Positions 43,140-52,969 of a stretch of DNA of 64,000 bases are shown one piece after another (within the stretch, counting starts at the first letter, position 1; every line of letters begins with the position of its first letter). The notes beneath the pieces are model-generated. The model was not told where the DNA came from, made no database searches, and saw only the letters and a program-made list of their open reading frames with translations. The position numbers were made by a program, and so were the translations under genes. The stretch comes from Anaerolineae bacterium (GTDB lineage Bacteria > Chloroflexota > Anaerolineae > Anaerolineales > Anaerolineaceae): assembly GCA_013178095.1 (NCBI GenBank), contig JABLXK010000013.1:39299-103298 (forward strand), in the 5' to 3' direction.

Positions 43140-43916
43140 TCAAGTCGAAGCGAGGGGTTTAAATTCGGGGGGCAGCGCCCGGCCGGTGACCCAGGCTCGC
43201 ACCAGGCTGGCAAACAAGACCGGATATTGCAGATTCCAGGCATGCCGCGCGCCCGGAACGACCAGCCCGCGCGCATGCGGGAACTTTTTCAGATAATTGA
43301 GGGCGAACCGCCGGGCGGCTTTGGGTTCCTGCTCGCCAACCGCCAATAGCAGCGGTTGGTTGATGTGTTCCGGCAATTGCCAGGCAGCCAGTTCGTCCAT
43401 ATAACGGCGCATGAATGCCGGGTCAAGCGACTGGATCAAGTCGTCGTGTACCAGGTTGGCATATTGTTCGGGAATGCCGTGTTCGCGCAAGGTGGCACGC
43501 ACCAGAAATTCACGGCTGAACAGGCGGTATGTCCATAAAGTCGATTTTCCCACGTTCACCAGCCAGCGGGGAATTTGGCCAGAACCGCCCGAGATCAGGA
43601 TATGATCGACCAGTTCGGGATGTTCCCCCGCCAGCACAAAAGCCACCGGCCCGCCAAGGGATAGGGCAGCCAGATGGACTTTTTGCCCCGGCGCCTTAAC
43701 CCCGAGGATGGAGATTACTTCCCTCACGCAGCCCGCGATACTGTAGGGAACAGTCCGGCTGCTGCCCTGCTCTGGCAAGTCCGGCGCCAGGCAGTGGAAT
43801 TCCGGCAGCGCCTCCATCACTGGCAGCCAGGATTTCCCGCTCAATCCACCAGCATGCAGAAATAAGATGGCTGGGGCTTTCGGATCACCGGATTCAAAGG
43901 TATACAGCATCTCCAT
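43140..43916 (-). CDS. Alpha/beta hydrolase
   Basis: 258 aa, complete alpha/beta-hydrolase fold: LFLHAGGLSGKSWLPVMEAL (oxyanion HAGG), nucleophile elbow LAALSLGGPVAFVLA, lid region 120-190, and the His in GARHAWNLQYP. Start is either ATG 43916 or the second ATG at 43910, which is better spaced from GAGGA. Encoded on the same strand as the transglutaminase gene but upstream of it, with a 65-nt gap. Substrate unknown. Confidence 0.88.
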   Translation of the reverse strand: MEMLYTFESGDPKAPAILFLHAGGLSGKSWLPVMEALPEFHCLAPDLPEQGSSRTVPYSIAGCVREVISILGVKAPGQKVHLAALSLGGPVAFVLAGEHPELVDHILISGGSGQIPRWLVNVGKSTLWTYRLFSREFLVRATLREHGIPEQYANLVHDDLIQSLDPAFMRRYMDELAAWQLPEHINQPLLLAVGEQEPKAARRFALNYLKKFPHARGLVVPGARHAWNLQYPVLFASLVRAWVTGRALPPEFKPLAST

Positions 43917-44049
43917 TCCTCGTTGAGTACATAATCTTATCGCGTAATATTTGCTTAATTTCCAGCTTCTTTTCGAGCAACTTTTTCAATTATCTGTGGT
44001 TAATTCTGGTAAGCCCTATTTTATCCATATCTTGATTTAAGGAGCAATC

Positions 44050-44901
44050 ATGAGCAAAACCGCGATTATTACCGACAGCACTGCCTATCTACCGCCATCA
44101 TTCGTTAAAGACAACGAGATTACTGTAATTCCATTGAATCTGCATTGGGATGGAACTAATTACCGCGATGGAGTGAACATTACCCCCTCGCAATTCTACG
44201 ACATGTTGAGTAAATCCAAGACCATCCCCACCACCTCCCAACCCACTTATGGTGAATTTGAAGTCATTATCAAGGAACTGGCGAAAACCAACGATGCCAT
44301 CATTGCCGTTTTGATTTCTTCCGGCATCAGCGGAACGGTGGATTCCGCCTTGATGGCGCAAAAGCACCTCTCCGATATTCCCCTGCATGTTGTGGATTCC
44401 AAATCGACTTCCGCCGGCCTGGCATTGATTGTGAAAGCTTTGGTCAGCGCGCGCTCGCAAGGAAAAAGCCCGGCGGAAATGATCTCCCTGGCGGACAAGA
44501 TTATTAAAAACATGGGAATCTTTTTCATGGTGGATACCATGGAGTACCTGTACAAAGGTGGTCGCATAGGAGGCGCGTCGCGATTCCTGGGAGGCGCTTT
44601 GGACATCAAGCCAATCCTCTACCTGACCGAAGAGGGTAAAATCGACGCGCTCGAAAAAGTCCGCACCAAAAAGAAAGCTGTGCAGTGTATCACAGACCTG
44701 GCAGTCGCTAAAGCCAACGGCCAGCCGGCCAGGGTCGGCGTGATTCACGCCCTTGCGCCCGCGGATGCCGAAATGATCCGGCAGGAACTTTCCAACCGTA
44801 TGAATTGCAGCGAGCTGGAAATCTATGATCTAAGCCCGGTCATCGGGACGCACGTCGGCCCGGGCACGCTGGGAATTGCGGTGCACACGGTAGCGTATTA
44901 A
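44050..44901 (+). CDS. DegV family fatty-acid-binding protein
   Basis: 283 aa, full-length DegV. TAIITDSTAYLPPSF at the N-terminus, TSQPTYGEFE, SSGISGTVDSALMA and VDSKSTSAGLALIV are the characteristic fatty-acid binding regions, with YKGGRIGGASRFLGGALDIKPIL later. DegV/FakB proteins present fatty acids to the FakA kinase for phospholipid synthesis; no fakA lies in the window. SD AAGGAGC before ATG 44050. Confidence 0.95.
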   Translation: MSKTAIITDSTAYLPPSFVKDNEITVIPLNLHWDGTNYRDGVNITPSQFYDMLSKSKTIPTTSQPTYGEFEVIIKELAKTNDAIIAVLISSGISGTVDSALMAQKHLSDIPLHVVDSKSTSAGLALIVKALVSARSQGKSPAEMISLADKIIKNMGIFFMVDTMEYLYKGGRIGGASRFLGGALDIKPILYLTEEGKIDALEKVRTKKKAVQCITDLAVAKANGQPARVGVIHALAPADAEMIRQELSNRMNCSELEIYDLSPVIGTHVGPGTLGIAVHTVAY

Positions 44902-44908
44902 AAAAGCA

Positions 44909-44944
44909 AACCGCTCCCCAAAAAACTCGGGGAGCGGTTTTTTT
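44909..44944. terminator. Intrinsic terminator
   Basis: 11-bp stem AACCGCTCCCC/GGGGAGCGGTT and seven T; A-rich left side gives it a reverse-strand capacity too. Confidence 0.92.
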
Positions 44945-44977
44945 CAACTGAGGCCTGTGATCGAAAATCAGCTTGAG

Positions 44978-47900
44978 TTAGAAGATATTCAGATTTTTAT
45001 CTCCGGTATTATTAATGTCGTTGCCAAAGTAGCTGGTCTTAAATAAGGTTGGTGAAGCATCGCCGCTCACTGCAATACCGTCACCATAATTACCGCTGAT
45101 GGCACTGTAAGAAATTGCTACGTCCGAACCGCTTGCAACCTCAATATAGACGCCGTCGCCATTGCTGGCAGCCCCATTATTGGCAGCATTTACGAAACGG
45201 ATGGTTGCGCCTGCCGAAGCAGTGGCATTCATTCCGTTGCCGGAGTTGCGATACAAAGTGGCATCTGCCACAACTAAATTTCCATCGGTGCTTACGTTGA
45301 TACCATCCCCCCCGTTGCCTTCCGCTGTGATACCTGCCAAACTGACACCGCCGTTGGAAATAATCAACAGACCGGTTTGCGTGTTATTGCTGAATACATT
45401 TTCACTATAAGTTTCGAGGACCTTTACAGTTGCATTGCCGCCGGTGGAATTGTCGATACTGACACCGATTTTATTTTTATTGGCGATCATACTATCCAGG
45501 ATTACATCGCCATTGGTGACAACGCTCAATCCAGTGCCGCCGGTCACACCTTCCACCTTTGAGCGCAAGATGGTGACACCATTCCCGTTGGCGGAGGCGG
45601 TGTTATCCAGCAAAATCCCATCGCCATAGTCCACAACATAACTCAATTTGATTTCCCCCTTGGTCGTTACCACGATACTGCTGGCGTTGTTGGCTGTCAG
45701 GGTTTTGATCCGGTTGATAGTAACCGCGTCCTCATCTGCCGAACCCGTATTTTGGACCAGGATACCGTTACCTCCATTCTCGTTGACAATTACGTTGCTT
45801 ACCAGCACGCTGCCGTTGGTGAGAATATTCACCCCGTTGTCATCGTTTCCGGAAACCTTATTAAAAGTGGATTTGTCACCAGTCTTAATGGATATATTCC
45901 CTGCGGCATTGGTATAGTTATTTCTCAGGTTCAAGCCATACATCATATTTTCGTTTGCTTCAACATTGACAACGGTGATATCGCCTGAGGAGTTAGCAAC
46001 CAGGCCGGTTGCCCCATTTCCATTAAACGAGTTGATTGTTGAACTTTGAATGACGATTTTGCCCGTTCCGGTGCAAGCGCCAGTGCTGCTGCTATATACG
46101 CAATTATCCAAATCCACACCGTCGCTGCCATTATTATCCGCGGTGACACCCCCCAGGGTAATATTTCCTAAGGAAGTGACGCTCAAACCGGTGGTTGTGT
46201 TTTCATCAAAATCCACACTGCTGATCGTGATTGTTCGGGCAATTGAGGCGCTCGTATTACTGATTTTGGCGCCTGTACCACTATCATTGCCGCTGGCGCT
46301 GCCGCCAGTCCAGGTAATTTGACCTTTCGATAGAATCACGACACCATCTTTATTGTTATCATCGAAAGTGGCATCTTTCAGTACGATCGATTTCGCTGTA
46401 CCGCCGCCCTGATTATCCAGGTAAGCACCGATGGTTCCGCTGGTGCCATTGCTGCTGATTTCAATACTGGCCAGGCTGATGTTGCCATTAGTATTGATTA
46501 CCAAACCCTGTTTTCCGTTTCCGCTGCTTTTTAGACCTTCACCGCCGGTTGTATAGGGCATTGCCGTGACATTCCCGCTGCTGCTTGCAGCAGCGTTATT
46601 TACATTGATACCATAATTGGTATTCTCGTCAGTCTGGACACCTTTCAACATCACGTCACCCAGTGTGATGATATTCACTCCGTCATTCGAATTGCCGCTC
46701 GCAGTTACATTGATCAAAGTGACATCGCTGAACTTTGTGCTGCTGGTATTGGTGAGATACACACCGGTGTTGCCATTCTCGCTGGCTTTGATTCCTCCAA
46801 GTGTGATCTCTCCGGGAATTTCAATATAAATACCGTACGAGTCGTTATTTGAGAAGGAATTGATATATCCCTTGGAGTTGCTGATCTTGACGCTGCTGGA
46901 ATTGCTGGCATAGCTATTATTGATCACCAAACCGCTTATGTTATTGTCAGCAGACAAATTTGTTAGAACTATGCTGCCTGCTGAAGTGATCATCAGACCA
47001 TAGCTATTCCCATTGAATTCACTGCCTTCTCCCTGCAGCTTGACACCCGCAAAGCTCTGGCAAGTGCCTGCGCCGCTGTCATATTGGCAATTATCGATAT
47101 TGACGCCATAGGCAGCATTAGAATCCGCTGTGATATTCGACAAGCTCACCAAACCAAGCGTTTCGATCACCATCCCGGACCCGGTAGTATTCTCATTGGC
47201 GACCACACGGTTGATTACGACCTTTTGCGCACTGTTGGCAGTGGAGTTATCCAGAATGATACCGCCAATCTGATTGCTGCTGGAAGTGACGTTGTTTAAC
47301 GTAATGATGCCGTTGGACAGAACAGCCAAGCCCGTTCCAATGGTCGAGTTCGAGAAGTTTGAGTTGTTGATATTGACCGCTCTGGAATCGCCGTAATTAT
47401 TTCTAACGTAACCACCATAACCATTGCCGGTCGCATCGATATTGTACAGGTTGACAATCCCGGAAGACTCGATATATAAGCCATAAGCGCCATTACCGGT
47501 AAGCGTATTGGTCCCGGAGCGGGAGGAGGTGTAATTGATCAAACCTGTGCCGGAGCTGGCATAAATGGTCACACCGTTGCCGCTGTTTTGATAGGCATTT
47601 ACATTGTATAAAGTTACTTTGCCTATGGTAGAAATCGCCAGTCCATCGCCTGCTTTGTTTCCATAAAAATTACTGCTGCTCACGGAAATCGGGGCTGATA
47701 TTCCGGCGTTATCATTATCCAGTATGGCGCCATCGGTGCCATTGTCATAAATATCGACTTTTTCAACGGAGATATTGCTATTGGAATAAATTTCCAGTCC
47801 GACTCCATCATTGCCGGAAATGGTATTGGCGAAGTCCTCCAAATCGGAGGTGTAGGTCAAATTGAGCGTGACTTTTCCGGTTTTTCCGGCGAAATCGTTC

Positions 47901-49687
47901 TGGATGTATACCCCTTTGGCATTTCCATTGGCAGTGAAGTTGGCAAGTGTAACATTACTGGCCGAAAGAATATACAATCCATATCCAGCATTATCGTTGA
48001 AAAAATTCAATTGTTTTCCTGTGATACTGACAATCCCATTGCCAAGGCATGTGCTGCCGCTCAAATTGCAGTTATCAATGTAAACGCCATCGCCGCCATT
48101 ATCTTCAGCGGTGACGCCATCCATAGCTACCTTGCTGTTGGAGTAAACATACAAACCGGTTCCTCCGCTGGAAAGGAACTCGCTGTTGACGATTGTTATC
48201 GTACCTTTTCCGCTGGTATTGTTTAAGAGCGCTCCATACGTATCGTAGGATACCCCATTGGCATAAGAAATGACACTATCTATGACGATATTTCCCCTGG
48301 TAATTACATAGAAACCACTCATGGCATTGTTATCGACCTGGACGTTCGAGAGGGTGACCGTCCCGGTTGTATGACTGTTATTAATATATAAACCATGTCC
48401 GGACAATTCCGAAGCGCTGCTGATGGAATTATTATTAAAGGTGCTATTCTTGACGACGATATTTTTTGCGTACGTGATTTCGACGCCGTTTCCACCGTTC
48501 CCGTTGGCGGATACACCATCCAGGGTAACAATGCCGTTGGACTTGATGTACAAGCCGCTGTAATTCGTTGAACCGTTGGAATCATCGTTGAAATTGAATT
48601 CGCTGTTTGTGATCGTCACCGCACCGGTTCCGGCGGTGTTGTCGATATACATGCCGTAGGTGCTGTTGTCATCCGCTGCCACCTGGTCAACAACCACTGC
48701 CCCATTCTGATCCGTGATCGAAATACCGGTACCCGTTGAAGATTCAACAACAACATCGGTTAATGTGATTGTGCCGATATTGCCGCTGATTTCCAACTGG
48801 CCTTCAATGGTCATGCCGATCAGGGTGAAACCCGCTGTGGTATTGGTAATTGTCACTGTTCCGGTGATAGTGGTATTTGAGGAACTGCCCGAACTAACGA
48901 TACCTTTGAGAGTGGACAGGTTTCCGTAAACCGAGGCGCCATCCACGGTGATATCCTCGCTGTAAGTATCCGCTTCGATGTGCAAAATACCATCGCTGGG
49001 TACCAGATCATTCGAATCCATGTACATTAATGCACTGCTGATTGGGGTATCCGACTCAAAGCAGGTAGTCCCTGCAATTGTACCGGATGGGCAGCTGCCG
49101 CCGGTCTTGATGAATGCGTATTTGGTTGCACCTACTAGCCACCATGGATCGGCACTCGAGATGGTTTCTGCGCTGCTTTCGCTGGCCATGTCCAACGCCT
49201 CACCGTTTTCATCGACAACAGTAAGGTTATTTTCAGCTATTGTCTTCGATACATCATTTAGTTCATCAGTCGATGTTTCGGAAATTTCGATGGTTTCCTC
49301 CGTGAGTTCAGTCTCAACCGGATCAGTTGAGTCAACCATTTCATTTTCGGATCCCGTCGTATCATCCGCGACTTGTGGAGTTGAATCTTCTTCATCCTGG
49401 CTGTCGGGAATAACTGCATCTACGGTTTCCTCTTCTGTCTGTTCTTCCGAATTTTCGGACAAGGAGGTTTCCGTAGTCCCCTCAGCGCTTTCTGCAACGG
49501 CGGTGACTTCTGTCTCAGGTTGATTTCCCGAATCCGTGCCGGATTCCGTGGACGTTACGGTTGCCGGATCGGATGTCGGTTCGCTGTCCGCGAATACGGG
49601 AGCAGCAATCATCAGGCTGATCAACAATACCACCGGGAGCAGGATTCCAACCAGCCGGCCTTTTCTCGCAAAAAATAGGTTAATCAT
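44978..49687 (-). CDS. Giant secreted parallel beta-helix surface protein
   Basis: 1569 aa, start ATG 49687 behind GGAGGTAACC. Signal peptide to about residue 34 (MIAAPVFADS). Residues 35-160 are Ser/Thr/Glu-rich, acidic and disordered. The rest is roughly 60 short strands in repeats of about 20-30 residues, each with patterns such as GDGVYIDN, NNGGDGINV and ITLNNVTSSSNQIGG, the NosD/PbH1 right-handed beta-helix signature. The repeats are Asn/Gly/Ser/Thr-rich with few Cys. No cell-wall anchor or autotransporter domain seen at the C-terminus (ends INNTGDKNLNIF). Likely a surface adhesin or polysaccharide-interacting fibre. Confidence 0.9.
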   Translation of the reverse strand: MINLFFARKGRLVGILLPVVLLISLMIAAPVFADSEPTSDPATVTSTESGTDSGNQPETEVTAVAESAEGTTETSLSENSEEQTEEETVDAVIPDSQDEEDSTPQVADDTTGSENEMVDSTDPVETELTEETIEISETSTDELNDVSKTIAENNLTVVDENGEALDMASESSAETISSADPWWLVGATKYAFIKTGGSCPSGTIAGTTCFESDTPISSALMYMDSNDLVPSDGILHIEADTYSEDITVDGASVYGNLSTLKGIVSSGSSSNTTITGTVTITNTTAGFTLIGMTIEGQLEISGNIGTITLTDVVVESSTGTGISITDQNGAVVVDQVAADDNSTYGMYIDNTAGTGAVTITNSEFNFNDDSNGSTNYSGLYIKSNGIVTLDGVSANGNGGNGVEITYAKNIVVKNSTFNNNSISSASELSGHGLYINNSHTTGTVTLSNVQVDNNAMSGFYVITRGNIVIDSVISYANGVSYDTYGALLNNTSGKGTITIVNSEFLSSGGTGLYVYSNSKVAMDGVTAEDNGGDGVYIDNCNLSGSTCLGNGIVSITGKQLNFFNDNAGYGLYILSASNVTLANFTANGNAKGVYIQNDFAGKTGKVTLNLTYTSDLEDFANTISGNDGVGLEIYSNSNISVEKVDIYDNGTDGAILDNDNAGISAPISVSSSNFYGNKAGDGLAISTIGKVTLYNVNAYQNSGNGVTIYASSGTGLINYTSSRSGTNTLTGNGAYGLYIESSGIVNLYNIDATGNGYGGYVRNNYGDSRAVNINNSNFSNSTIGTGLAVLSNGIITLNNVTSSSNQIGGIILDNSTANSAQKVVINRVVANENTTGSGMVIETLGLVSLSNITADSNAAYGVNIDNCQYDSGAGTCQSFAGVKLQGEGSEFNGNSYGLMITSAGSIVLTNLSADNNISGLVINNSYASNSSSVKISNSKGYINSFSNNDSYGIYIEIPGEITLGGIKASENGNTGVYLTNTSSTKFSDVTLINVTASGNSNDGVNIITLGDVMLKGVQTDENTNYGINVNNAAASSSGNVTAMPYTTGGEGLKSSGNGKQGLVINTNGNISLASIEISSNGTSGTIGAYLDNQGGGTAKSIVLKDATFDDNNKDGVVILSKGQITWTGGSASGNDSGTGAKISNTSASIARTITISSVDFDENTTTGLSVTSLGNITLGGVTADNNGSDGVDLDNCVYSSSTGACTGTGKIVIQSSTINSFNGNGATGLVANSSGDITVVNVEANENMMYGLNLRNNYTNAAGNISIKTGDKSTFNKVSGNDDNGVNILTNGSVLVSNVIVNENGGNGILVQNTGSADEDAVTINRIKTLTANNASSIVVTTKGEIKLSYVVDYGDGILLDNTASANGNGVTILRSKVEGVTGGTGLSVVTNGDVILDSMIANKNKIGVSIDNSTGGNATVKVLETYSENVFSNNTQTGLLIISNGGVSLAGITAEGNGGDGINVSTDGNLVVADATLYRNSGNGMNATASAGATIRFVNAANNGAASNGDGVYIEVASGSDVAISYSAISGNYGDGIAVSGDASPTLFKTSYFGNDINNTGDKNLNIF

Positions 49688-50017
49688 GGTTACCTCCAAA
49701 TGAATTGGGTATGGATGAATTCATTAATTCTCCCCGCTGGAATTAACTAAACTGGACTTTAATTTTGGAATGACTCTTTTTTTAAAAAGGGTTCCTGTTC
49801 TTCCCATTCGACCTTATTCCCCGATTATCAACAAAAGTCTTCCTCCATTTGAAAAGACAATCGGGCAAGTCAGGATTCCCATTATAGTATTGCGGTTTGG
49901 AGTATCAATGAACAGGATATTACAGTTTATTTATAAATATCGCATATTTTCCCCATAATTTGGAATAAAAAACAGGCAGCCATTGATCTGCTGCCTGCTT
50001 TTCGTTGTTTACCAAAA
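49688..50017. other. Intergenic stretch
   Basis: 330 nt containing the phosphoglycerate mutase terminator at its right end and otherwise no gene. AT-rich; the upstream region of the beta-helix gene presumably holds its promoter, but none is clear. Confidence 0.5.
49966..49997 (-). terminator. Intrinsic terminator after gpmA
   Basis: Stem CAGGCAGC/GCTGCCTG with a 9-nt loop, followed on the minus strand by a U-run. Confidence 0.85.
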
Positions 50018-50764
50018 TTATTTCTTTTTTGCCTGGTTGGCAACCGCGTTGATGGCGGCATTCACTGCATCCTGATCGCCCAGGTAATAATGCTTGATCG
50101 GGTGCATATCGTCATCCAGCTCGTACACCAGCGGCACACCGGTGGGAATATTCAAGCCGGTGATCTCGTCATCGGAAACGTTATCCAAATATTTCACCAA
50201 GGCGCGCAGGCTGTTGCCGTGGGCTGCGATGATGACCTTTTTGCCCAGTTTGATTTGGGGGACTATGCTATCGACCCAATACGGCAGGAAGCGGTCGACT
50301 GTGTCCTTGAGGCATTCGGTCACCGGTACCTCATCCAGTGGCAAGCTGGCGTAACGCGCATCCTTGCCGGGATAGCGGTCATCGTCGCGCGAAAGGGCCG
50401 GCGGTGGGACGTCGTAGCTGCGGCGCCAGACGTGCACCTGTTCTTCGCCGAATTTCTCGGCGGTTTGCGCTTTGTTTAATCCTTGCAGGTCGCCATACAT
50501 GCGTTCATTCAAACGCCAGGAACGGATCACCGGGATCCACATCAGGTCCATGTCATCCAGGACGATCCACAGGGTGCGGATAGCGCGTTTCAAAACCGAC
50601 GTGAACGCCATATCGAAGGTATAACCGTCATCTTTTAGCAATTTGGCGGCATTGTGCGCTTCAGAAATACCTTTTTCTGAAAGATCCACATCCGTCCAAC
50701 CTGTGAAAAGATTTTCTTTATTCCAGGCGCTTTCGCCATGCCGAAGCAGTACGACTTTATACAT
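50018..50764 (-). CDS. gpmA: 2,3-bisphosphoglycerate-dependent phosphoglycerate mutase
   Basis: 248 aa, the family length. [12 protein letters not shown] with catalytic His9 begins the protein, then [56 protein letters not shown] 50764 is preferred because AAGGAAATGACT places the SD properly; an ATG six nt upstream is too close. Glycolysis: 3-phosphoglycerate to 2-phosphoglycerate. The divergent gene is the selenoprotein. Confidence 0.96.
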   Translation of the reverse strand: MYKVVLLRHGESAWNKENLFTGWTDVDLSEKGISEAHNAAKLLKDDGYTFDMAFTSVLKRAIRTLWIVLDDMDLMWIPVIRSWRLNERMYGDLQGLNKAQTAEKFGEEQVHVWRRSYDVPPPALSRDDDRYPGKDARYASLPLDEVPVTECLKDTVDRFLPYWVDSIVPQIKLGKKVIIAAHGNSLRALVKYLDNVSDDEITGLNIPTGVPLVYELDDDMHPIKHYYLGDQDAVNAAINAVANQAKKK

Positions 50765-50860
50765 AGTCATTTCCTTTGCTGTTAGAGATTTATTAATCAG
50801 CGATTGAATCAAACAGGCAAAATTATAATACATACAAGCGTGGAACAGATTGGAGGATAA

Positions 50861-51619
50861 ATGAAGTTGAAAACAGGCATGCAAGCGCCGGATTTTACCC
50901 TTCCCTGCCACCTCGGCAAGGACGTAACGCTGTCGCTACTGCGCGGGAAAACTGTGGTGCTGGCGTTCTTCCCGCTGGCCTGGACACCGGTTTGAACCGG
51001 CCAGATCCCGTCGTATGAAGTATTGCATGATACTTTTGCGGGATTGAATGTCCAGGTTTTGGGCATCAGCGTCGATCACGTTCCATGTTTAAAGGCATGG
51101 GCGGAGAGTTTAGGCGGGATTAATTACCCGCTGTTAAGCGATTTTTGGCCGCACGGTCAAATATCGGATTTATATGGCGTGCTGCGAAAAGAAGGCTACA
51201 GCGAACGCGCCATTTTTATCATCGATCGGGATGGCGTCATTCGCTACATTGACATCCACAACATCAATGAACAGCCGGACAATGAAGTGTTATTGAATGA
51301 ATTAAAAAAGATCATCCCTGACGCGCAGGAAAAAATCAGCATCCTCTACAAGGACGACGAAGAACTGCCGAGCGGCGGGGTGGTGATGTATTGCACGCCC
51401 TGGTGCCCGGATTGCCGCCTGGCGCGCGATTGGTTGAAGAAAAACAACATCGCCTATACCGAGGTGGATATCTCCCTCAACCTAAACGCTGCCCGCCAGG
51501 TGCGTTTTTGGGGCGGAGGCGCCCAGGTTACCCCAACTTTTGACATCGATGGGCAAATCGTGGTGGATTTTGATGAAAAGAAATTGAAAAAGATCCTGTT
51601 GGGTGCTGTCGAAGGATAA
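50861..51619 (+). CDS. Peroxiredoxin-glutaredoxin fusion, selenoprotein (in-frame TGA = Sec)
   Basis: 252 aa if TGA at 50993-50995 is read as selenocysteine. ATG 50861 has a strong SD (GGAGGATAA). Before the [36 protein letters not shown]; after it [17 protein letters not shown]. The TGA is codon 45, exactly the peroxidatic Cys of TPVCTGQ peroxiredoxins. The downstream frame is intact and conserved ([15 protein letters not shown]) with a Cys for resolution. Residues 175-252 form a glutaredoxin/NrdH-like domain with CTPWCPDC (178-185). A bSECIS-like hairpin lies at 51005-51044. Reduces peroxides with Grx as internal reductant; a sensible anaerobe defence. Confidence 0.92.
51005..51044 (+). promoter_or_regulatory. 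Candidate bacterial SECIS hairpin
   Basis: ATCCCG (51005-51010) pairs with CGGGAT (51039-51044); inside, AAGTAT/ATACTT (51018-51035) closes a 6-nt loop TGCATG. The apical loop lies about 29-34 nt after the TGA, within the usual distance for SelB-binding bSECIS elements, and has a G in the loop. Confidence 0.7.
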
Positions 51620-51701
51620 AAATAATGAGAGGCTTGAAAATTAAGAATGCCTTGAATTTTTTAAAAGGTCCGCAATAGTAAGAATAATTGCCTTAAGCAA
51701 C

Positions 51702-51726
51702 TCAAGAAATCAATTCTTGATATAAT
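51702..51726 (+). promoter_or_regulatory. Palindrome and -10 box before PTS IIA
   Basis: TCAAGAA-ATCAA-TTCTTGA (51702-51720) is a perfect inverted repeat directly adjoining TATAAT (51721-51726). It overlaps the promoter of the IIA gene, a plausible operator position. Regulator unknown; the TetR gene nearby is a candidate. Confidence 0.5.
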
Positions 51727-51795
51727 CTGATGAACAATCGCTCATCGTATAGTGTCATTCAAGGATAGTCCAAATTTTAATTAAGGTCGAAAATA

Positions 51796-52137
51796 ATGAC
51801 AAATGAATCCAAATCCGTTCAATTTGCTACCATGACCATTCTCCACGCAGGCAATGCGCGCAAATTGATCGCGGACGCATACTGTGATCTCAATGATTTC
51901 AATTTTGAGGCTGCCAGGCAAAAAATCAAGGAGGCTAAAGAGGAAGCCCTTTTTGCCCACCGGGAACAATCCAAGATCATTCAGGCGGAATCTCAAGGTG
52001 AATCCATGGAAATCACCTTGCTGTTGACCCATGCCCAAGATAGCTTGATGTCAGCTGTTTCCGAAATGTACATTGCTAAAAATATGATTAAAGTGGTCGA
52101 GCGCTTATATAACGAAATTCAGAACACAAAATCTTAG
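51796..52137 (+). CDS. PTS lactose/cellobiose-type IIA, copy 1
   Basis: 113 aa, single helical IIA(Lac/Cel) domain. The phosphoryl-accepting His is His79 in THAQDSLMSA; Asp82 binds the Mg2+ of the trimer in this family. SD AAGGTC precedes ATG 51796. It receives phosphate from HPr and passes it to IIB for sugar uptake. Separate promoter with a palindrome; the rest of the PTS genes lie on the other strand. Confidence 0.93.
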   Translation: MTNESKSVQFATMTILHAGNARKLIADAYCDLNDFNFEAARQKIKEAKEEALFAHREQSKIIQAESQGESMEITLLLTHAQDSLMSAVSEMYIAKNMIKVVERLYNEIQNTKS

Positions 52138-52175
52138 CTCTTGATTGAAACAGAAAAATTTCCCCTAATGCAATC

Positions 52176-52793
52176 CTAGCTTTTTCCAAGTTCCTCTTTA
52201 GCGATTTTAGGATTACCTTGCGCAAACAATCCCAATAGATAAGTGTCCGCAAAATAATCAAAACCACCTTCGGAGAAAGGTGAATCAATATCGACCATAG
52301 CCTTATCCGACATGATATACCCGAAAAACAATCCCACAATGGCCCGATACAACAGGTTCATATTCACGCCTTTGAGTCCATCTTCGTGAGATTGCGCTTC
52401 TTCCACGATTTTTGAAATCTTCGTGTAGGTCTCTTCAAATAAAACCGGCAGATGCTTGCCATTGAATTCCAACATATCTATGAGATGCAGCCGGATTAAT
52501 TCAGGATGCTGATCCCAGATCTTCAAAAGCTTTGCTGAGGCATCGCGGATATATTCTTGAATGGTACTGCCTTTCGCCTCTTTCAACGCTTCCGGGATTT
52601 TCTGCCAGGGGTGATATTCCTTCAATACCGCTTCGAAAAGGACATCCTTGCTGCTGAAATGATTGTATAATGCCCCAGGTACCAGATTGATCTTCTCGGT
52701 TATCTGGCGTGTGGTTGTGGCGTGAAACCCGTTCTGGATGAACAATTCGCATGCCGCTTCGAGAATTTCCTGTCTGGTTTTATCGCCTCGCAT
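52176..52793 (-). CDS. TetR/AcrR-family regulator
   Basis: 205 aa. N-terminal HTH: TRQEILEAACELFIQNGFHATTTRQI with PGALYNHFSSKDVLFEAVL, the standard TetR DNA-binding unit. The C-terminal ligand domain is not similar to a known effector group. SD AAGGAAACGG before ATG 52793 and a near-consensus promoter upstream with a palindrome over the -35. Positioned between the PTS IIA genes, so it may control sugar uptake, although TetR control of PTS is unusual. Confidence 0.93.
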   Translation of the reverse strand: MRGDKTRQEILEAACELFIQNGFHATTTRQITEKINLVPGALYNHFSSKDVLFEAVLKEYHPWQKIPEALKEAKGSTIQEYIRDASAKLLKIWDQHPELIRLHLIDMLEFNGKHLPVLFEETYTKISKIVEEAQSHEDGLKGVNMNLLYRAIVGLFFGYIMSDKAMVDIDSPFSEGGFDYFADTYLLGLFAQGNPKIAKEELGKS

Positions 52794-52840
52794 CCGTTTC
52801 CTTTTTTTATTTTCGATACAAGATTTTGAACCTTATCTGG

Positions 52841-52874
52841 ATTCTAAAGTTATTAAACGCTTTTGTCAACAAAA
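52841..52874 (-). promoter_or_regulatory. Promoter of the TetR gene with overlapping palindrome
   Basis: Minus strand: TTGACA (52864-52869), 17-nt spacer, TAGAAT (52841-52846). TTTTGT-CA-ACAAAA (52861-52874) is an inverted repeat over the -35, suited to autorepression. Confidence 0.6.
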
Positions 52875-52969
52875 CATCATTTATTACAAATTTATGCATT
52901 TCAGTCTGTAAAATAAATTCGTATAGCGAGGCATATTTTTTTATCCAATTTCTAGTCCAGCGGTCAGCT

